DNA from: Confluentibacter lentus
GTDB taxonomy: Bacteria; Bacteroidota; Bacteroidia; Flavobacteriales; Flavobacteriaceae
Assembly (NCBI RefSeq): GCF_002806995.1
Contig: NZ_NIHE01000009.1
Span: forward strand, 62,001 to 126,000
Length of the DNA: 64,000 bases
Direction of reading: 5' to 3'
Part shown: one piece after another, positions 1 through 8,552 of the stretch
How the letters are laid out: each line of letters begins with the position of its first letter
Position numbering within the stretch: the stretch's first letter is position 1
Made by a program: the position numbers and the translations under genes
Notes under the pieces: generated by a model
The model's database searches: none
Told to the model about the DNA's origin: nothing
The model's input: only the letters and a program-made list of their open reading frames with translations

Positions 1-1
1 A

Positions 2-2224
2 GATGCACGTTATAGAGGGGTATCAGAACCTTTCCCTAATGATCCATCGACGTATCCTGATAATGATTATTTCGATCTCTTATTAAATCCATCACCTATT
101 TATAATGCAGATGTGTCCATTGCAGGATCTTCTGAAAATGGAAGTGTAACCTATTATAACTCGCTTAACTTTTTTAATCAAGATGGTTTAATAGAAAATT
201 CAGGCATTGAGAAATACATTTTTAGATCGAATTTGGATTTTAAAATAAATGATAAATTAAAAGCAGGTGCACGGTTTAATTATTCTAGAATAAAGCAAGA
301 TAACGGTGTTGTAGGCTATGGAGGTCTTTTAAATATTTTGCCAACACAACCAGTTTACAATGCTGATGGTTCTTATAGTGGTTTTGACGATGTTATTGGA
401 GCACCATTCAATAACCCTGTGGCCACTGCAAAACTGGATATAGATGAGACATACTCAAATAATCTATTAGGAACCATTTATTTAGAGTATAGTCCTATTG
501 AAAATTTGACTATACGTTCAACATTTAACCCTGAAATTAACAATTTTAAAAGAAATGAATTTACTTCAAGTCAAAGACCTGATCTTACTGTAGTTGGAGA
601 AACTGGTAATGCAAGCATATCTGGGGCTTCATTTTTTGGGTGGAACAACGAAAATACCATTCAATATTCTACAGACTTTGGTGAAGATCATAGTTTAACG
701 GTTCTTGGTGGGGCATCTTTCCAAAAGTCAACTAATGAATCTTTTAGAGCTAGAGCTTTTGGAATTACAACAGATGCTACTGGATTTAATAATTTAGCAT
801 TGGGTACAAACCCAACAAGAAATGTAGTTGGTAGTGGCTTTAGCGCTTTTCAAATTGCATCGTTTTTCGGAAGGGCTAATTATTCTTATAAAGATAAATA
901 CCTTTTAACTCTAGTAGGTAGAAGTGATGGTAGTTCTGTTTTCGCGCCAGGAAACAAGTATAATTTCTATCCATCAATAGCAGGCGCTTGGAAAATAACT
1001 GGAGAGCCATTTATGCAAAACCAAAGCACGTTTAAAGATTTAAAATTAAGAGCCAGTTACGGTAAATCTGGAAATCAGGCCATAGGTCCATATAATACGC
1101 TTGGTGTTTTGGAAGAAGCAAATACAACACTCAATGGTGTTGAACAACCGGGTTTGACATTAGGTAGGCCAGCAAACTCAGATTTAAAATGGGAAACTAC
1201 CACTTCCTATGATATAGCTTTTGAAGCATCATTGTTTGGAGGTAGACTTTTTACTGAATTTAACTACTATTATAAAAAGACGGAAGATTTATTATTGGAT
1301 ATAACTATTCCTAGACAAACTGGTTTTACAAGTCAACTACAAAATGTGGGATCTTTAGAAAATAAAGGTTGGGAATTTTTAGTAAATTCTACCAATATAA
1401 GAAATACGAATTTTAATTGGAATTCCACTTTAACCTTATCATCCAACAAAAACAAAGTGCTTGACCTTGGAGGCCAGCAGTTTATTGATTCTGTAATTGA
1501 TCAACAGGTGGGTGCTGGTAACGTAAGAATTACTGTTGGAGAAGCAGTACCGGTATTTAGAGGTGCGAATTATTTAGGCACATGGAAAAGTCAAGCAGAA
1601 ATTGATGCTTCTGGATTAAACCCAGGCACACAAGTCGTTGGAGGACCTAGATATGAGAATTTAAATGGCGATAGTATTATCTCTAATGAAGATTTTGTGA
1701 CGCAAGGCAGTCCTTTTCCAGATTTAATTTTTGGCTTTGAAAATAACTTCTCTTACAAAAATTTTGATTTGAATATTTTCTTTCAAGGCACCGTGGGTAA
1801 CGAGGTATATAACTTAAGGACAAGAGGAAATTTCTTTCAACGTGGAGAGAACACTAAATATATTGAAATAGCAGATAGATGGACGCCAGAAAATCCAACG
1901 TCAGATATACCAAGAGCTGGTGCTTATGCTTTTAGCACTATATATCCAAGTTCATATGATGTGGAAGATGGCTCACACCTACGTTTAAAAACAGCTACAT
2001 TAACTTATAACTTCCCAATTGATAAAATGGGGTTGAAAGGTATAAAAAGCCTGTCGGTTTATGCTTCTGGAACTAATTTATTGTTAATCTCAAATTTCAG
2101 ATTGATAGATCCTGAAACTAGTGCATACGGTAGAACTGGACTTGGTAATGTTTATCAAGGATTTTCTAACGGTGAATATCCTAATGCCAAAGTTTTAAGC
2201 CTTGGACTTAACGTAACTTTTTAA
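2..2224 (+). CDS. SusC/RagA-family TonB-dependent outer-membrane receptor (5' end outside window)
   Basis: The reading frame is open from base 2, so this is the C-terminal ~740 residues of a protein that normally runs to about 1000. It is the beta-barrel part of a SusC-type receptor, which imports glycans across the outer membrane using TonB energy. What shows this: long alternating beta-strand sequence, repeated aromatic/glycine strand ends, a final phenylalanine (LNVTF) as in outer-membrane barrels, and a SusD gene 11 bp downstream. The N-terminal plug and any carboxypeptidase-like extension lie upstream. The substrate cannot be read from this part. The first in-frame GTG (113) is internal, not the start. 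Confidence 0.95.
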   Translation, partial: DARYRGVSEPFPNDPSTYPDNDYFDLLLNPSPIYNADVSIAGSSENGSVTYYNSLNFFNQDGLIENSGIEKYIFRSNLDFKINDKLKAGARFNYSRIKQDNGVVGYGGLLNILPTQPVYNADGSYSGFDDVIGAPFNNPVATAKLDIDETYSNNLLGTIYLEYSPIENLTIRSTFNPEINNFKRNEFTSSQRPDLTVVGETGNASISGASFFGWNNENTIQYSTDFGEDHSLTVLGGASFQKSTNESFRARAFGITTDATGFNNLALGTNPTRNVVGSGFSAFQIASFFGRANYSYKDKYLLTLVGRSDGSSVFAPGNKYNFYPSIAGAWKITGEPFMQNQSTFKDLKLRASYGKSGNQAIGPYNTLGVLEEANTTLNGVEQPGLTLGRPANSDLKWETTTSYDIAFEASLFGGRLFTEFNYYYKKTEDLLLDITIPRQTGFTSQLQNVGSLENKGWEFLVNSTNIRNTNFNWNSTLTLSSNKNKVLDLGGQQFIDSVIDQQVGAGNVRITVGEAVPVFRGANYLGTWKSQAEIDASGLNPGTQVVGGPRYENLNGDSIISNEDFVTQGSPFPDLIFGFENNFSYKNFDLNIFFQGTVGNEVYNLRTRGNFFQRGENTKYIEIADRWTPENPTSDIPRAGAYAFSTIYPSSYDVEDGSHLRLKTATLTYNFPIDKMGLKGIKSLSVYASGTNLLLISNFRLIDPETSAYGRTGLGNVYQGFSNGEYPNAKVLSLGLNVTF

Positions 2225-2235
2225 AAAATAAACTT

Positions 2236-3834
2236 ATGAAAACAAAAATTAAATATTTATTAAGCTTCTTAATCATAGTCTCATGCTTTAGTTGTGAGTC
2301 GTTTTTAGAAGAAGAAATACGCGACATTATAGCACCAGAAAATTTCTTTGCTTCAGAATCTGATGCACGGCAGGCGATTAATGGTGTGTATGCCATATAC
2401 AAGAATAATTCTATGTACGGTCAACTAGGACTAGATACCTTTTACGAAAATGGCGCCGATACTGTTGAGCCAAGCCGTCCTGCTTTAGTAGACGCTATAG
2501 GAAACTATACTATGGATGAATCTGTGGCAGATGAATCCGTTCAGAGAATGAGTGTCTCTGATACTTGGAAGGATTGCTATAAAATTGTTTTAAACTGTAA
2601 TATTATTATCGACAGGGTAGACGGAAACACTGCCATTTCTCAGGCTGTGCAAACAAATGTTATAGCAGAAGCTAGATTTTTACGCGGTCTAGCCTATTGG
2701 AATATAACCAACCTTTGGGGAGATGCGCCTTTTTATACTGAAAACCTTAAACTAAGTGAAATTAGAGAATTAGGTAGAACGCCTAAGGCGACTATTATTG
2801 CGAGTTTATTAGACGATTTACAATTCGCTTACGATAATCTAGCTCCTTCGTATCCAGTTGCTCAAAGAGGGAGAGCCACAAAATGGGCAGCTGCGGTAGT
2901 TATGGCTAAAACGTATATGGAGCAAAAACAATGGCAAAAAGGTTTAGACATGTGTCTTGCGATTATAAATCAGTCTTCGCATTCTATTTTACCAAACTAT
3001 GCAGATGTTTTTGCTCTTGGAAACGAGTATAATGACGAGATTATTTGGTCTTTAGATTTTGCTAAAGATATTAGATCACAATATGAAGAAGGTTTGGTTA
3101 ATCAAGCCGGTGGTGTTTTAGATGCTGTATGGGGTAATGGTAACTGGAGACCTAGTATTTTTGCCCCTCGATTAAGAGACGAACCAAAAAACAGCGTTAA
3201 TAGACAGGCATTATCTTCGGCACTTACTGCTAGAGGTGAATACTTTAATGGAACAGGCGTGCAAGTAGCAGGAAAGGACTTTGCAGCCAAGTTTCCCTTG
3301 AATGACTTAAGAAAACCTTTTAATGTTTTGACTAACTATTTAGGTTTTGATTTAGTATTCCCATATATGCAAAAACTTTGGAATCTAAATATAGCAGCTT
3401 CACCACGTTTTAACCATGCAGATAATAGAGTGGTTTTCCGTTTGGCTGATGTAAAATTAATGGCTGCGGAATGTGAAAATGAACGACCAGGTGGTAGTCC
3501 TTTGGTAGCTTATGAATATATTAAAGAAATAAGAAACCGTGCTTATACAACTCTAGGAGAAGCAGAGGCTATTAGGGGGCTTAGTCAAGCAGCTTTTAGA
3601 CAAGCTATTTATGATGAACGTAAATGGGAATTAGCAGGAGAAGGCTTTAGAAGATATGATTTAATTAGATGGGGTATTTTATTAAACGTAATGCAAAACA
3701 TTGAGTATCGTTTTTGGCAACCTGCACAAAATATAAAACCTTGGCATGTAAAACTTCCTATACCTTTAACAGAGTTACAACTAAATCCTAAATTATTGGA
3801 GTCAGATCCAACAAATAATGGATATAGACAATAA
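2236..3834 (+). CDS. SusD/RagB-family nutrient-binding lipoprotein
   Basis: A 532-residue surface lipoprotein that caps the SusC barrel and binds the glycan before import. The N-terminus has a short hydrophobic signal followed by a lipobox cysteine (IIVSC, C17). The body carries the alpha-helical TPR-like SusD fold (for example the ARFLRGLAYWN helix) and the usual C-terminal segment with RRYDLIRWG. It lies 11 bp after SusC and ends at a strong terminator, so the pair closes its operon. No glycoside hydrolase of the locus is visible on this side. The next genes are broken, so the PUL may have lost its 3' part. Confidence 0.95.
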   Translation: MKTKIKYLLSFLIIVSCFSCESFLEEEIRDIIAPENFFASESDARQAINGVYAIYKNNSMYGQLGLDTFYENGADTVEPSRPALVDAIGNYTMDESVADESVQRMSVSDTWKDCYKIVLNCNIIIDRVDGNTAISQAVQTNVIAEARFLRGLAYWNITNLWGDAPFYTENLKLSEIRELGRTPKATIIASLLDDLQFAYDNLAPSYPVAQRGRATKWAAAVVMAKTYMEQKQWQKGLDMCLAIINQSSHSILPNYADVFALGNEYNDEIIWSLDFAKDIRSQYEEGLVNQAGGVLDAVWGNGNWRPSIFAPRLRDEPKNSVNRQALSSALTARGEYFNGTGVQVAGKDFAAKFPLNDLRKPFNVLTNYLGFDLVFPYMQKLWNLNIAASPRFNHADNRVVFRLADVKLMAAECENERPGGSPLVAYEYIKEIRNRAYTTLGEAEAIRGLSQAAFRQAIYDERKWELAGEGFRRYDLIRWGILLNVMQNIEYRFWQPAQNIKPWHVKLPIPLTELQLNPKLLESDPTNNGYRQ

Positions 3835-3863
3835 ATATTTTTAGTTAGTTTAGTTTAGTTTGT

Positions 3864-3899
3864 AAAAAGACCGGAATAATTTTATTTCGGTCTTTTTTT
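3864..3899 (+). terminator. Rho-independent terminator of the susCD operon
   Basis: An A-rich hairpin with arms AAAAAGACCGGAATAA and TTATTTCGGTCTTTTTT (one G-T pair), closed by a very short loop and ending in a T-run. It lies 30 bp after the SusD stop. A short TTAGTT-type tandem repeat (about 3841-3861) sits directly before it. Confidence 0.85.
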
Positions 3900-4103
3900 A
3901 ATGTCTTTAATAAAGAAGTACAGTACAAGGTACAAAATAAATCAATAAAAATTTTTTTGCTACAAAATTCACATTTTGTATCTCTTGAAAGAGATTATCA
4001 ATGTTTTTCTAGATGTTTTTTAGTGTCCTTTATGGTTTTCTATAGATTAAATATAGCTACTAAATATGTGATTAATAAGAAAATTATATAAGTCAAGGAT
4101 TAA

Positions 4104-4853
4104 TTTATTCTACTTTTTGTAGTAATACCAGGAATTGCAGCTTATGTAATGGTAAAAGACCCTTCTATTATGGCAGGATTAGGAGAAGCTGACCAATTAA
4201 GTATCCCATCTGCAAGGCAAGCCGATAAAGCGTATCCGTGGTTATTACAATTTTCACCAACAGTACTAAAGGAGGTAGATTTTGCTGCTTTAGCTGCGGC
4301 TATTGTATCATCATTGGCTTCCATGTTAAACTCAATGTCCACCATTTTTACAATGGATATCTATAAACAGTACATTGATAAAATGCCAATGATAAAACGA
4401 CTGTAAATGTGGGTCGTGTATCGGCTGCAGTTGCTTTAGTAATTGCTGTTATTATGGCTCTACTTTTAGGGGGTGTCGATCAGGCTTTTCAACTTATTCA
4501 AGAGTGGACAGGTGTTGTAAGCCCTAGTATTTTAGCGGTATTTATTCTAGGATTATTCTGGAAGAATACAACCAACAACGCGGCTATTTGGGGTGCCCTT
4601 TTATCTATTCCAATAGCTATGGTTTTAAAATTTCTATCTATTGAAGCCCTAAAACCATAGATGCATCAAATGGGCTTTACTGCCGTAGTTACCATATTAG
4701 GGATAGAGTAGTTTTAAGTTATTTTCAAAACAAAGGAAAAGATGATGAAAAAGCCATTCTATTATCTAAAGAATTATTTAAAACATCGCCTTTGTTTAAT
4801 ATAGGTTCGTTTATTATGTGCGTCGTTACTGCCGCATTATACTGCCTATTTTG
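4104..4853 (+). pseudogene. Decayed sodium/solute symporter (SSS family), 5'-truncated and frameshifted
   Basis: Translation in pieces gives the C-terminal part of a sodium:sugar symporter of the SglT type: a helix ending VVIPGIAAYVM, then LDIYKQYIDK-like text around 4340-4384, a frame change near 4405, helices of the next part to about 4660, and a last piece from ~4720 ending FNIGSFIMCVV. The first piece begins directly after an in-frame stop at 4101 and has no start or upstream half. At least two frame changes and one premature stop (4658-4660) break it, so no working transporter is expected. Its neighbour galE is broken too. Confidence 0.85.
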
Positions 4854-4886
4854 ATAGGAAATTTAATAAAAAATTTTAATTAAAAA

Positions 4887-5919
4887 ATGAATAATAAAAT
4901 CATATATACAGGAGGATGCGGATATATAGTTCTCATACAGTTATTGCCTTGATAGAAAATAATTTTGAAGTTGTAATTGTAGATGATCAATCCAATTCCA
5001 ATAGAGAAGTACTTAATCGAATTAAAAAATAACAGGTGTTAATCCTCAATTTTTAAATGTTGATTTAAAGGATAAGTTTTTAGCCGATAATGTATTTCGT
5101 TATGTAAAAGGTGCAGATGCTGTAATTCATTTTGCAGCCTATAAAACGGTTGGTGAATCTGTTGAAAAGCCACTCATTTATTATTAAAATAACCTTGGGA
5201 TCTGAATAAATACGCTGGTGGTTATGGAGAAATATGACGTTAATAATTTTATATTTTCTTCTTCAGCTACTGCTTATGGGAAACCAGAAGTTTTACCTAT
5301 CACAGAATCCAATGAAACACAGCGTCCGTTTTCACCATATGGAAATACTAAATAAATAACTGAAGAAATTATAGAGGACGTTGTAAAAGCAAATTCAAGA
5401 TTATCTGCAATTTCGTTGCGTTATTTTAATCCTATTGGCGCCCATGATTCTGTATTAATTGGGGAACATCCCAATAGAATTCCAAATAATTTAATGCCCT
5501 TTATAAGCCAAACAGCAATTGGTATACGTGAAAAGCTTATGGTTTTTGGAAATGATTATACAACTAAAGACGGTACTCCAATTAGGGATTATATTCACGT
5601 TGAAGATTTAGCCGAAGCGCATGTTATTGCTCTTAAAAGGCTTCTTAATAAAAGTCGAAATAAGGCCTTCGAAATTTTTAATTTAGGAACTGGTATTGGG
5701 TATTCGGTTTTGGATATTATAAACGAATTTGAATCTATTACTAAAACAACTTTAAATTACAAAATCATTGATAGGCGTCCTGGAGACGTTCCTGAATTAT
5801 TTACCGATGTGAACGTGGCTAAAGATGAACTACACTGGAATGCCAAAAGAGACTTAAATACTATGATTTCTTCAGCTTGAAAATATGAGCAGCAAGCAAA
5901 AAAAAAGGATTAGACTAAT
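4887..5919 (+). pseudogene. galE: Decayed UDP-glucose 4-epimerase
   Basis: Joined reading frames give a near full-length GalE: N-terminal NAD-binding glycine motif (YTGGCGYI), the VIHFAAYKTVGES segment, the SSSATAYGKP active-site serine region, a degraded YxxxK region (PYGNTK), and the typical RDYIHVEDLAEAH, NLGTGIGYSV and RRPGDVPE blocks. Only 5416-5880 is still open (154 codons). It carries several deletions, an in-frame TAA inside the YGNTKQ region (about 5355), and TGA at 5878 replacing the usual Trp codon before KYEQQAKKK. The number and spread of lesions argues for real decay rather than one sequencing error. The function was galactose/UDP-sugar interconversion. Confidence 0.9.
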
Positions 5920-6742
5920 ATTAATAAAATTAAAATTTATCATTTAACTAGGCAAATCCAAAAATTAATTTTTATTTTGTTTATATTAATACTACAACAT
6001 TGAATTTTTTAGAATAGAGCAAAGAACTATTGAGGATAAACGAATTAGATGATAGAAAGAACGCATTACTAAACTCAAAAATTCGGATAAATCATAGTCC
6101 TAGCCACTAATTATCCCTTTGATGATTAGTGGTTTTTTTATATTATTATCTCTAAAGCCATTCAGCACATTCCCCTGCATTCCGTGAAAAACTTCATTTA
6201 GGGAAAAGAGCTTCTTTAAAACAGTCTTGGACACAATCCCAAAGTTTTAGATTTTCACTTCTCTTTTTCCTGCCGCAGAAGGCAGGAAACCTCCGTTCCC
6301 AATATAAAACTTTGAAATAGCGTCCGCTTAATAGGAAAATGTATTTGCATTTTGTTCCACTTCCTATGCTTTTGTATTTCACAAAGAATTTAGACCCACA
6401 TCCGAAAGCCTACACCGTCATACCTTTTTTTGACAGCAAAATAACAACATTCAGCTTTGAATGACAGCATAACCAGGCTCATGCTTCGCTCTTTTTATAT
6501 GTCTATACAAACCTGAATATTGAACATCACCGAGCAACAAAAAGAAGGTAACAGTGACGGCTCTATGGGAAGTAAATCTAAAATGAATCTTTTGAAATCT
6601 TACAAAATCAATAAAAAGGTAGCGGAACAAAAGTTAAAAAAACAAAAAAAGGAAAACGCTCTGGATATAATAAGTAAATCAATTTTTTAAGCCTTTCTGA
6701 AGGGTTCAGAGAGGTCAATATTAATCTTTAAATTTTTAAATT
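5920..6742. other. 820-bp non-coding junction between decayed galE and the conjugative element
   Basis: I see no protein gene here. It holds a terminator-like hairpin (6104-6138), a GC-richer stretch around 6240-6320 containing a small CCTGCC/GGCAGG hairpin, and a polylysine-rich patch at about 6566-6690 that reads as coding only if a frame change is allowed. The left end of the conjugative element probably lies in this interval, but no tRNA, integrase or clear direct repeat marks it. Confidence 0.5.
6104..6138 (+). terminator. Terminator-like hairpin before the conjugative element
   Basis: Arms CCACTAAT and ATTAGTGG around a 13-nt loop, followed by a run of seven T. It could end any remaining transcription from the decayed galE region. 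Confidence 0.65.
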
Positions 6743-7099
6743 ATGAGTACTCTAAAAAACAAAGTACAGTTAATTGGCAACGTAGGAAACGAGCCAGAAA
6801 TCACGAACCTAGACAGCGGAAAGAAAGTAGCTAAATTTTCAATCGCTACCAATGAGTTTTATAAAAACTCAAAAGGCAAAAAAGAACAGGACACCCAATG
6901 GCACAATATTGTGGCTTGGGGCAAGATTGCCGAAATAGTTGAAAAATACGTAGGCAAAGGAAAAGAAGTTGCCTTAGAGGGCAAATTGACATCACGCTCT
7001 TATGAAACAAAAGAGGGAGAAAAAAGATATATTACCGAAGTGGTAGCCAATGAAATCCTGCTTTTGGGAATTAAAGGCGATGATAACGCCATGGAATAA
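6743..7099 (+). CDS. ssb: Single-stranded DNA-binding protein of the element
   Basis: A 118-residue OB-fold protein. Typical Ssb blocks are visible: NKVQLIGNVG at the start, KVAKFSIATNE, TQWHNIVAWGKIAEIVEKYVGKG, and ALEGKLTSRSYE. It coats the single strand made during conjugative transfer or replication. It is shorter than chromosomal Ssb and lacks the acidic DDDxPF-type tail that recruits host replication proteins, ending in GDDNAME, which is common in mobile-element copies. It is the first gene of the left arm and is followed at once by its own terminator. Confidence 0.93.
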   Translation: MSTLKNKVQLIGNVGNEPEITNLDSGKKVAKFSIATNEFYKNSKGKKEQDTQWHNIVAWGKIAEIVEKYVGKGKEVALEGKLTSRSYETKEGEKRYITEVVANEILLLGIKGDDNAME

Positions 7100-7108
7100 C
7101 TAAAAATT

Positions 7109-7147
7109 AAAAGAGAGCGTTCCTGTGGAAAGATGCGCTCTCTTTTT
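7109..7147 (+). terminator. Terminator after ssb
   Basis: Arms AAAAGAGAGCG and CGCTCTCTTTTT around a 15-nt loop, with a T-run inside the distal arm, 10 bp after the ssb stop. Confidence 0.85.
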
Positions 7148-7176
7148 CATTATTAACTTCTAAAAAGAAAATCACA

Positions 7177-7557
7177 ATGAATACACAAGTTAACAAAATA
7201 AAAGCGGAACTGCAACATTTTATAGGTTCAGAAACCTTTTATAAAATTCCTTTAATAGGAACTAGATTTACAGATGGAATAAAATATTTGGCAGATACCG
7301 CTGAGTGTTTTTGGTTAGTAACCGATGCTTCAGTAATAGCAAAAAGTTTAATGAACAAAAGCTATTTTGTAACAGTCGATTTTAAACGACTTTCTGAAAA
7401 AGAAAGAGCAGAAAAGCAATGCGAGGCTTTAATTAATTATAGTGACGGAAATGGCAATATCTACGAAACACATAGATACCATGTGACGGATTTTCCATTG
7501 GATGAATTGCGGCTGTTTTTTGTAGATAATACGTTGATGCTTCCGAGTGAATATTGA
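7177..7557 (+). CDS. DUF6876-like small protein of conjugative elements
   Basis: A 126-residue soluble protein without signal peptide or membrane segment. The order of features (ELQHFIGSETFYKIP, TRFTDGIKYLADTAECFWLVTD, LPSEY at the end) matches what I know of the DUF6876 family, found beside ssb and mobilisation genes in Bacteroidota elements. Its function is unknown. It sits between the ssb terminator and another small element gene, and probably shares a transcript with that gene (9 bp gap). The family name is from memory and should be confirmed by a profile search. Confidence 0.7.
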   Translation: MNTQVNKIKAELQHFIGSETFYKIPLIGTRFTDGIKYLADTAECFWLVTDASVIAKSLMNKSYFVTVDFKRLSEKERAEKQCEALINYSDGNGNIYETHRYHVTDFPLDELRLFFVDNTLMLPSEY

Positions 7558-7566
7558 TTTTCTATC

Positions 7567-7764
7567 ATGGTATATCTCAATTATTTTAACCTCGATAACG
7601 AAACCCAAGAACGTTTGGTTTCGGTTTCCAAAAAAGATGTAGAACATAAATTTGGAAATGAATTGAAACGATACGCCAAAGAACATCATATTGAATATGA
7701 GACACTTTTGGAAGAAGAAGCTTTAAGAAACTTGTATTCTTACGATTATGTTTTTAATATTTAG
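7567..7764 (+). CDS. Small element protein of unknown function
   Basis: A 65-residue charged protein starting with ATG 9 bp after the DUF6876-like stop. Its sequence is consistent with a short helical protein (NLDNETQERLVSVSKKDVEHKF and EEEALRNLYSYDYVF patterns). I do not recognise a named family, though small proteins of this look recur beside ssb/DUF6876 genes in Bacteroidota conjugative elements. A terminator follows 19 bp after the stop, so the two small genes form a unit. Confidence 0.65.
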   Translation: MVYLNYFNLDNETQERLVSVSKKDVEHKFGNELKRYAKEHHIEYETLLEEEALRNLYSYDYVFNI

Positions 7765-7783
7765 AATCTAATTTTCAACTCAG

Positions 7784-7813
7784 GACCTTTAAGTTTTTAA
7801 AGGTCTTTTTTTT
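7784..7813 (+). terminator. Terminator after the small-gene pair
   Basis: Arms GACCTTTAA and TTTAAAGGTC with a 3-nt loop, followed by eight or more T. Confidence 0.85.
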
Positions 7814-8154
7814 GTTCTGCTATTTTATATTTTGCAACAAAAAGAACGGTTTACTAAAGAAAGTTTTAAACTTCTAAAATAACACTCTTAAAAAATCGAA
7901 TTTCAATTTGTATTTCAGAAAAAGCCATTACATTTTTGGATGTAATGGTATTTTTTTGTCCCGATAAATCGGGACGAAAAGGAATAGCAAGAGGGTAACA
8001 CGCTAAAGCGATGTTTCAATGTTCAGTTTTTGCAAAAAACTAGCAAAATCAATTGTTTCCAGAGAATTATAGTTTTTTAAATTGAATTTGTAACATCATT
8101 TTTTCAGAAAAAACGCGCTCAGCCCAATAAAAACAACAAATTTTTTCAGAAAAA
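7814..8154. other. Non-coding region upstream of the mobilisation genes; candidate oriT region
   Basis: No gene. It contains a second terminator-like hairpin (7925-7957), an 18-bp perfect palindrome GTCCCGATAAATCGGGAC (7958-7975), and a smaller dyad ACA-CGCT-AA-AGCG-A-TGT (7998-8014). Transfer origins usually sit just upstream of the relaxase operon, so one of these dyads may belong to oriT. That is placement-based inference; no nick-site consensus was recognised. Confidence 0.4.
7925..7957 (+). terminator. Terminator-like hairpin upstream of the mobilisation operon
   Basis: Arms CCATTACAT and ATGTAATGG around a 6-nt loop, then TA and seven T. It insulates the mobilisation genes from upstream transcription. 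Confidence 0.75.
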
Positions 8155-8538
8155 ATGGATAAAGGATATGAAAAAGAACGATTTGAGATGCTAGGAATCA
8201 AAGTTTCGGTAGCAAAAAGATTTCGGAAATTTTGTAAAAAAATGTCAAAGTCGCAATCCATGACATTGCTTCTGATGCTTGACTTTTTTGAGGAGAATGG
8301 GATTTCGCCAAATGAAAAAATCGGTCCAAATATGCAAACATTGGAGAGTGAAATTAAGAAACGAATTAATGCTGTAATCGCCATCATAAAAGACATCGAA
8401 AAGAACCATGACAAACCTACAACCGCTATGTTGCAATCTTTGTTTATGGAGTTTGAACCAAAGCAACAGAAGCTCATTTTAGAGAAAGAAATTAAAGAAA
8501 ATAAAGTTCAGTTTGTAGAAAAAAAAAGATTTAAATAA
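8155..8538 (+). CDS. BfmA/BtgA-family mobilisation accessory protein
   Basis: A 127-residue protein with the family's characteristic central block: VAKRFRKFCKKMSKSQSM, LLMLDFFEENGISP and KKRINAVIAIIKDIEKN. These proteins bind near oriT and help the relaxase form the relaxosome, probably through a ribbon-helix-helix-like N-terminus (the SKSQSMTLLLML part). It is directly followed by the relaxase gene (14 bp), the order seen in known BfmA/BtgA loci. The C-terminus is strongly basic. Confidence 0.85.
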   Translation: MDKGYEKERFEMLGIKVSVAKRFRKFCKKMSKSQSMTLLLMLDFFEENGISPNEKIGPNMQTLESEIKKRINAVIAIIKDIEKNHDKPTTAMLQSLFMEFEPKQQKLILEKEIKENKVQFVEKKRFK

Positions 8539-8552
8539 TCAATTATAAATTA

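Noticed and set aside
6194-6382. 62-codon minus-strand ORF in the left junction
   Set aside because: It overlaps a GC-richer hairpin, has no family resemblance, no neighbouring gene unit and biased composition. It is more likely a chance frame.
6566-6690. Possible lysine-rich small protein upstream of ssb
   Set aside because: It reads through only if a frame change is assumed. As written the ATG frame stops after about 17 codons.
5920-6742. tRNA gene as integration site for the element
   Set aside because: No cloverleaf or tRNA 3' end could be found by eye here or at 29.4-29.8 kb.
8067-8477. 136-codon minus-strand ORF
   Set aside because: It lies antisense to the BfmA-type gene, which has recognisable family motifs and the correct operon position.
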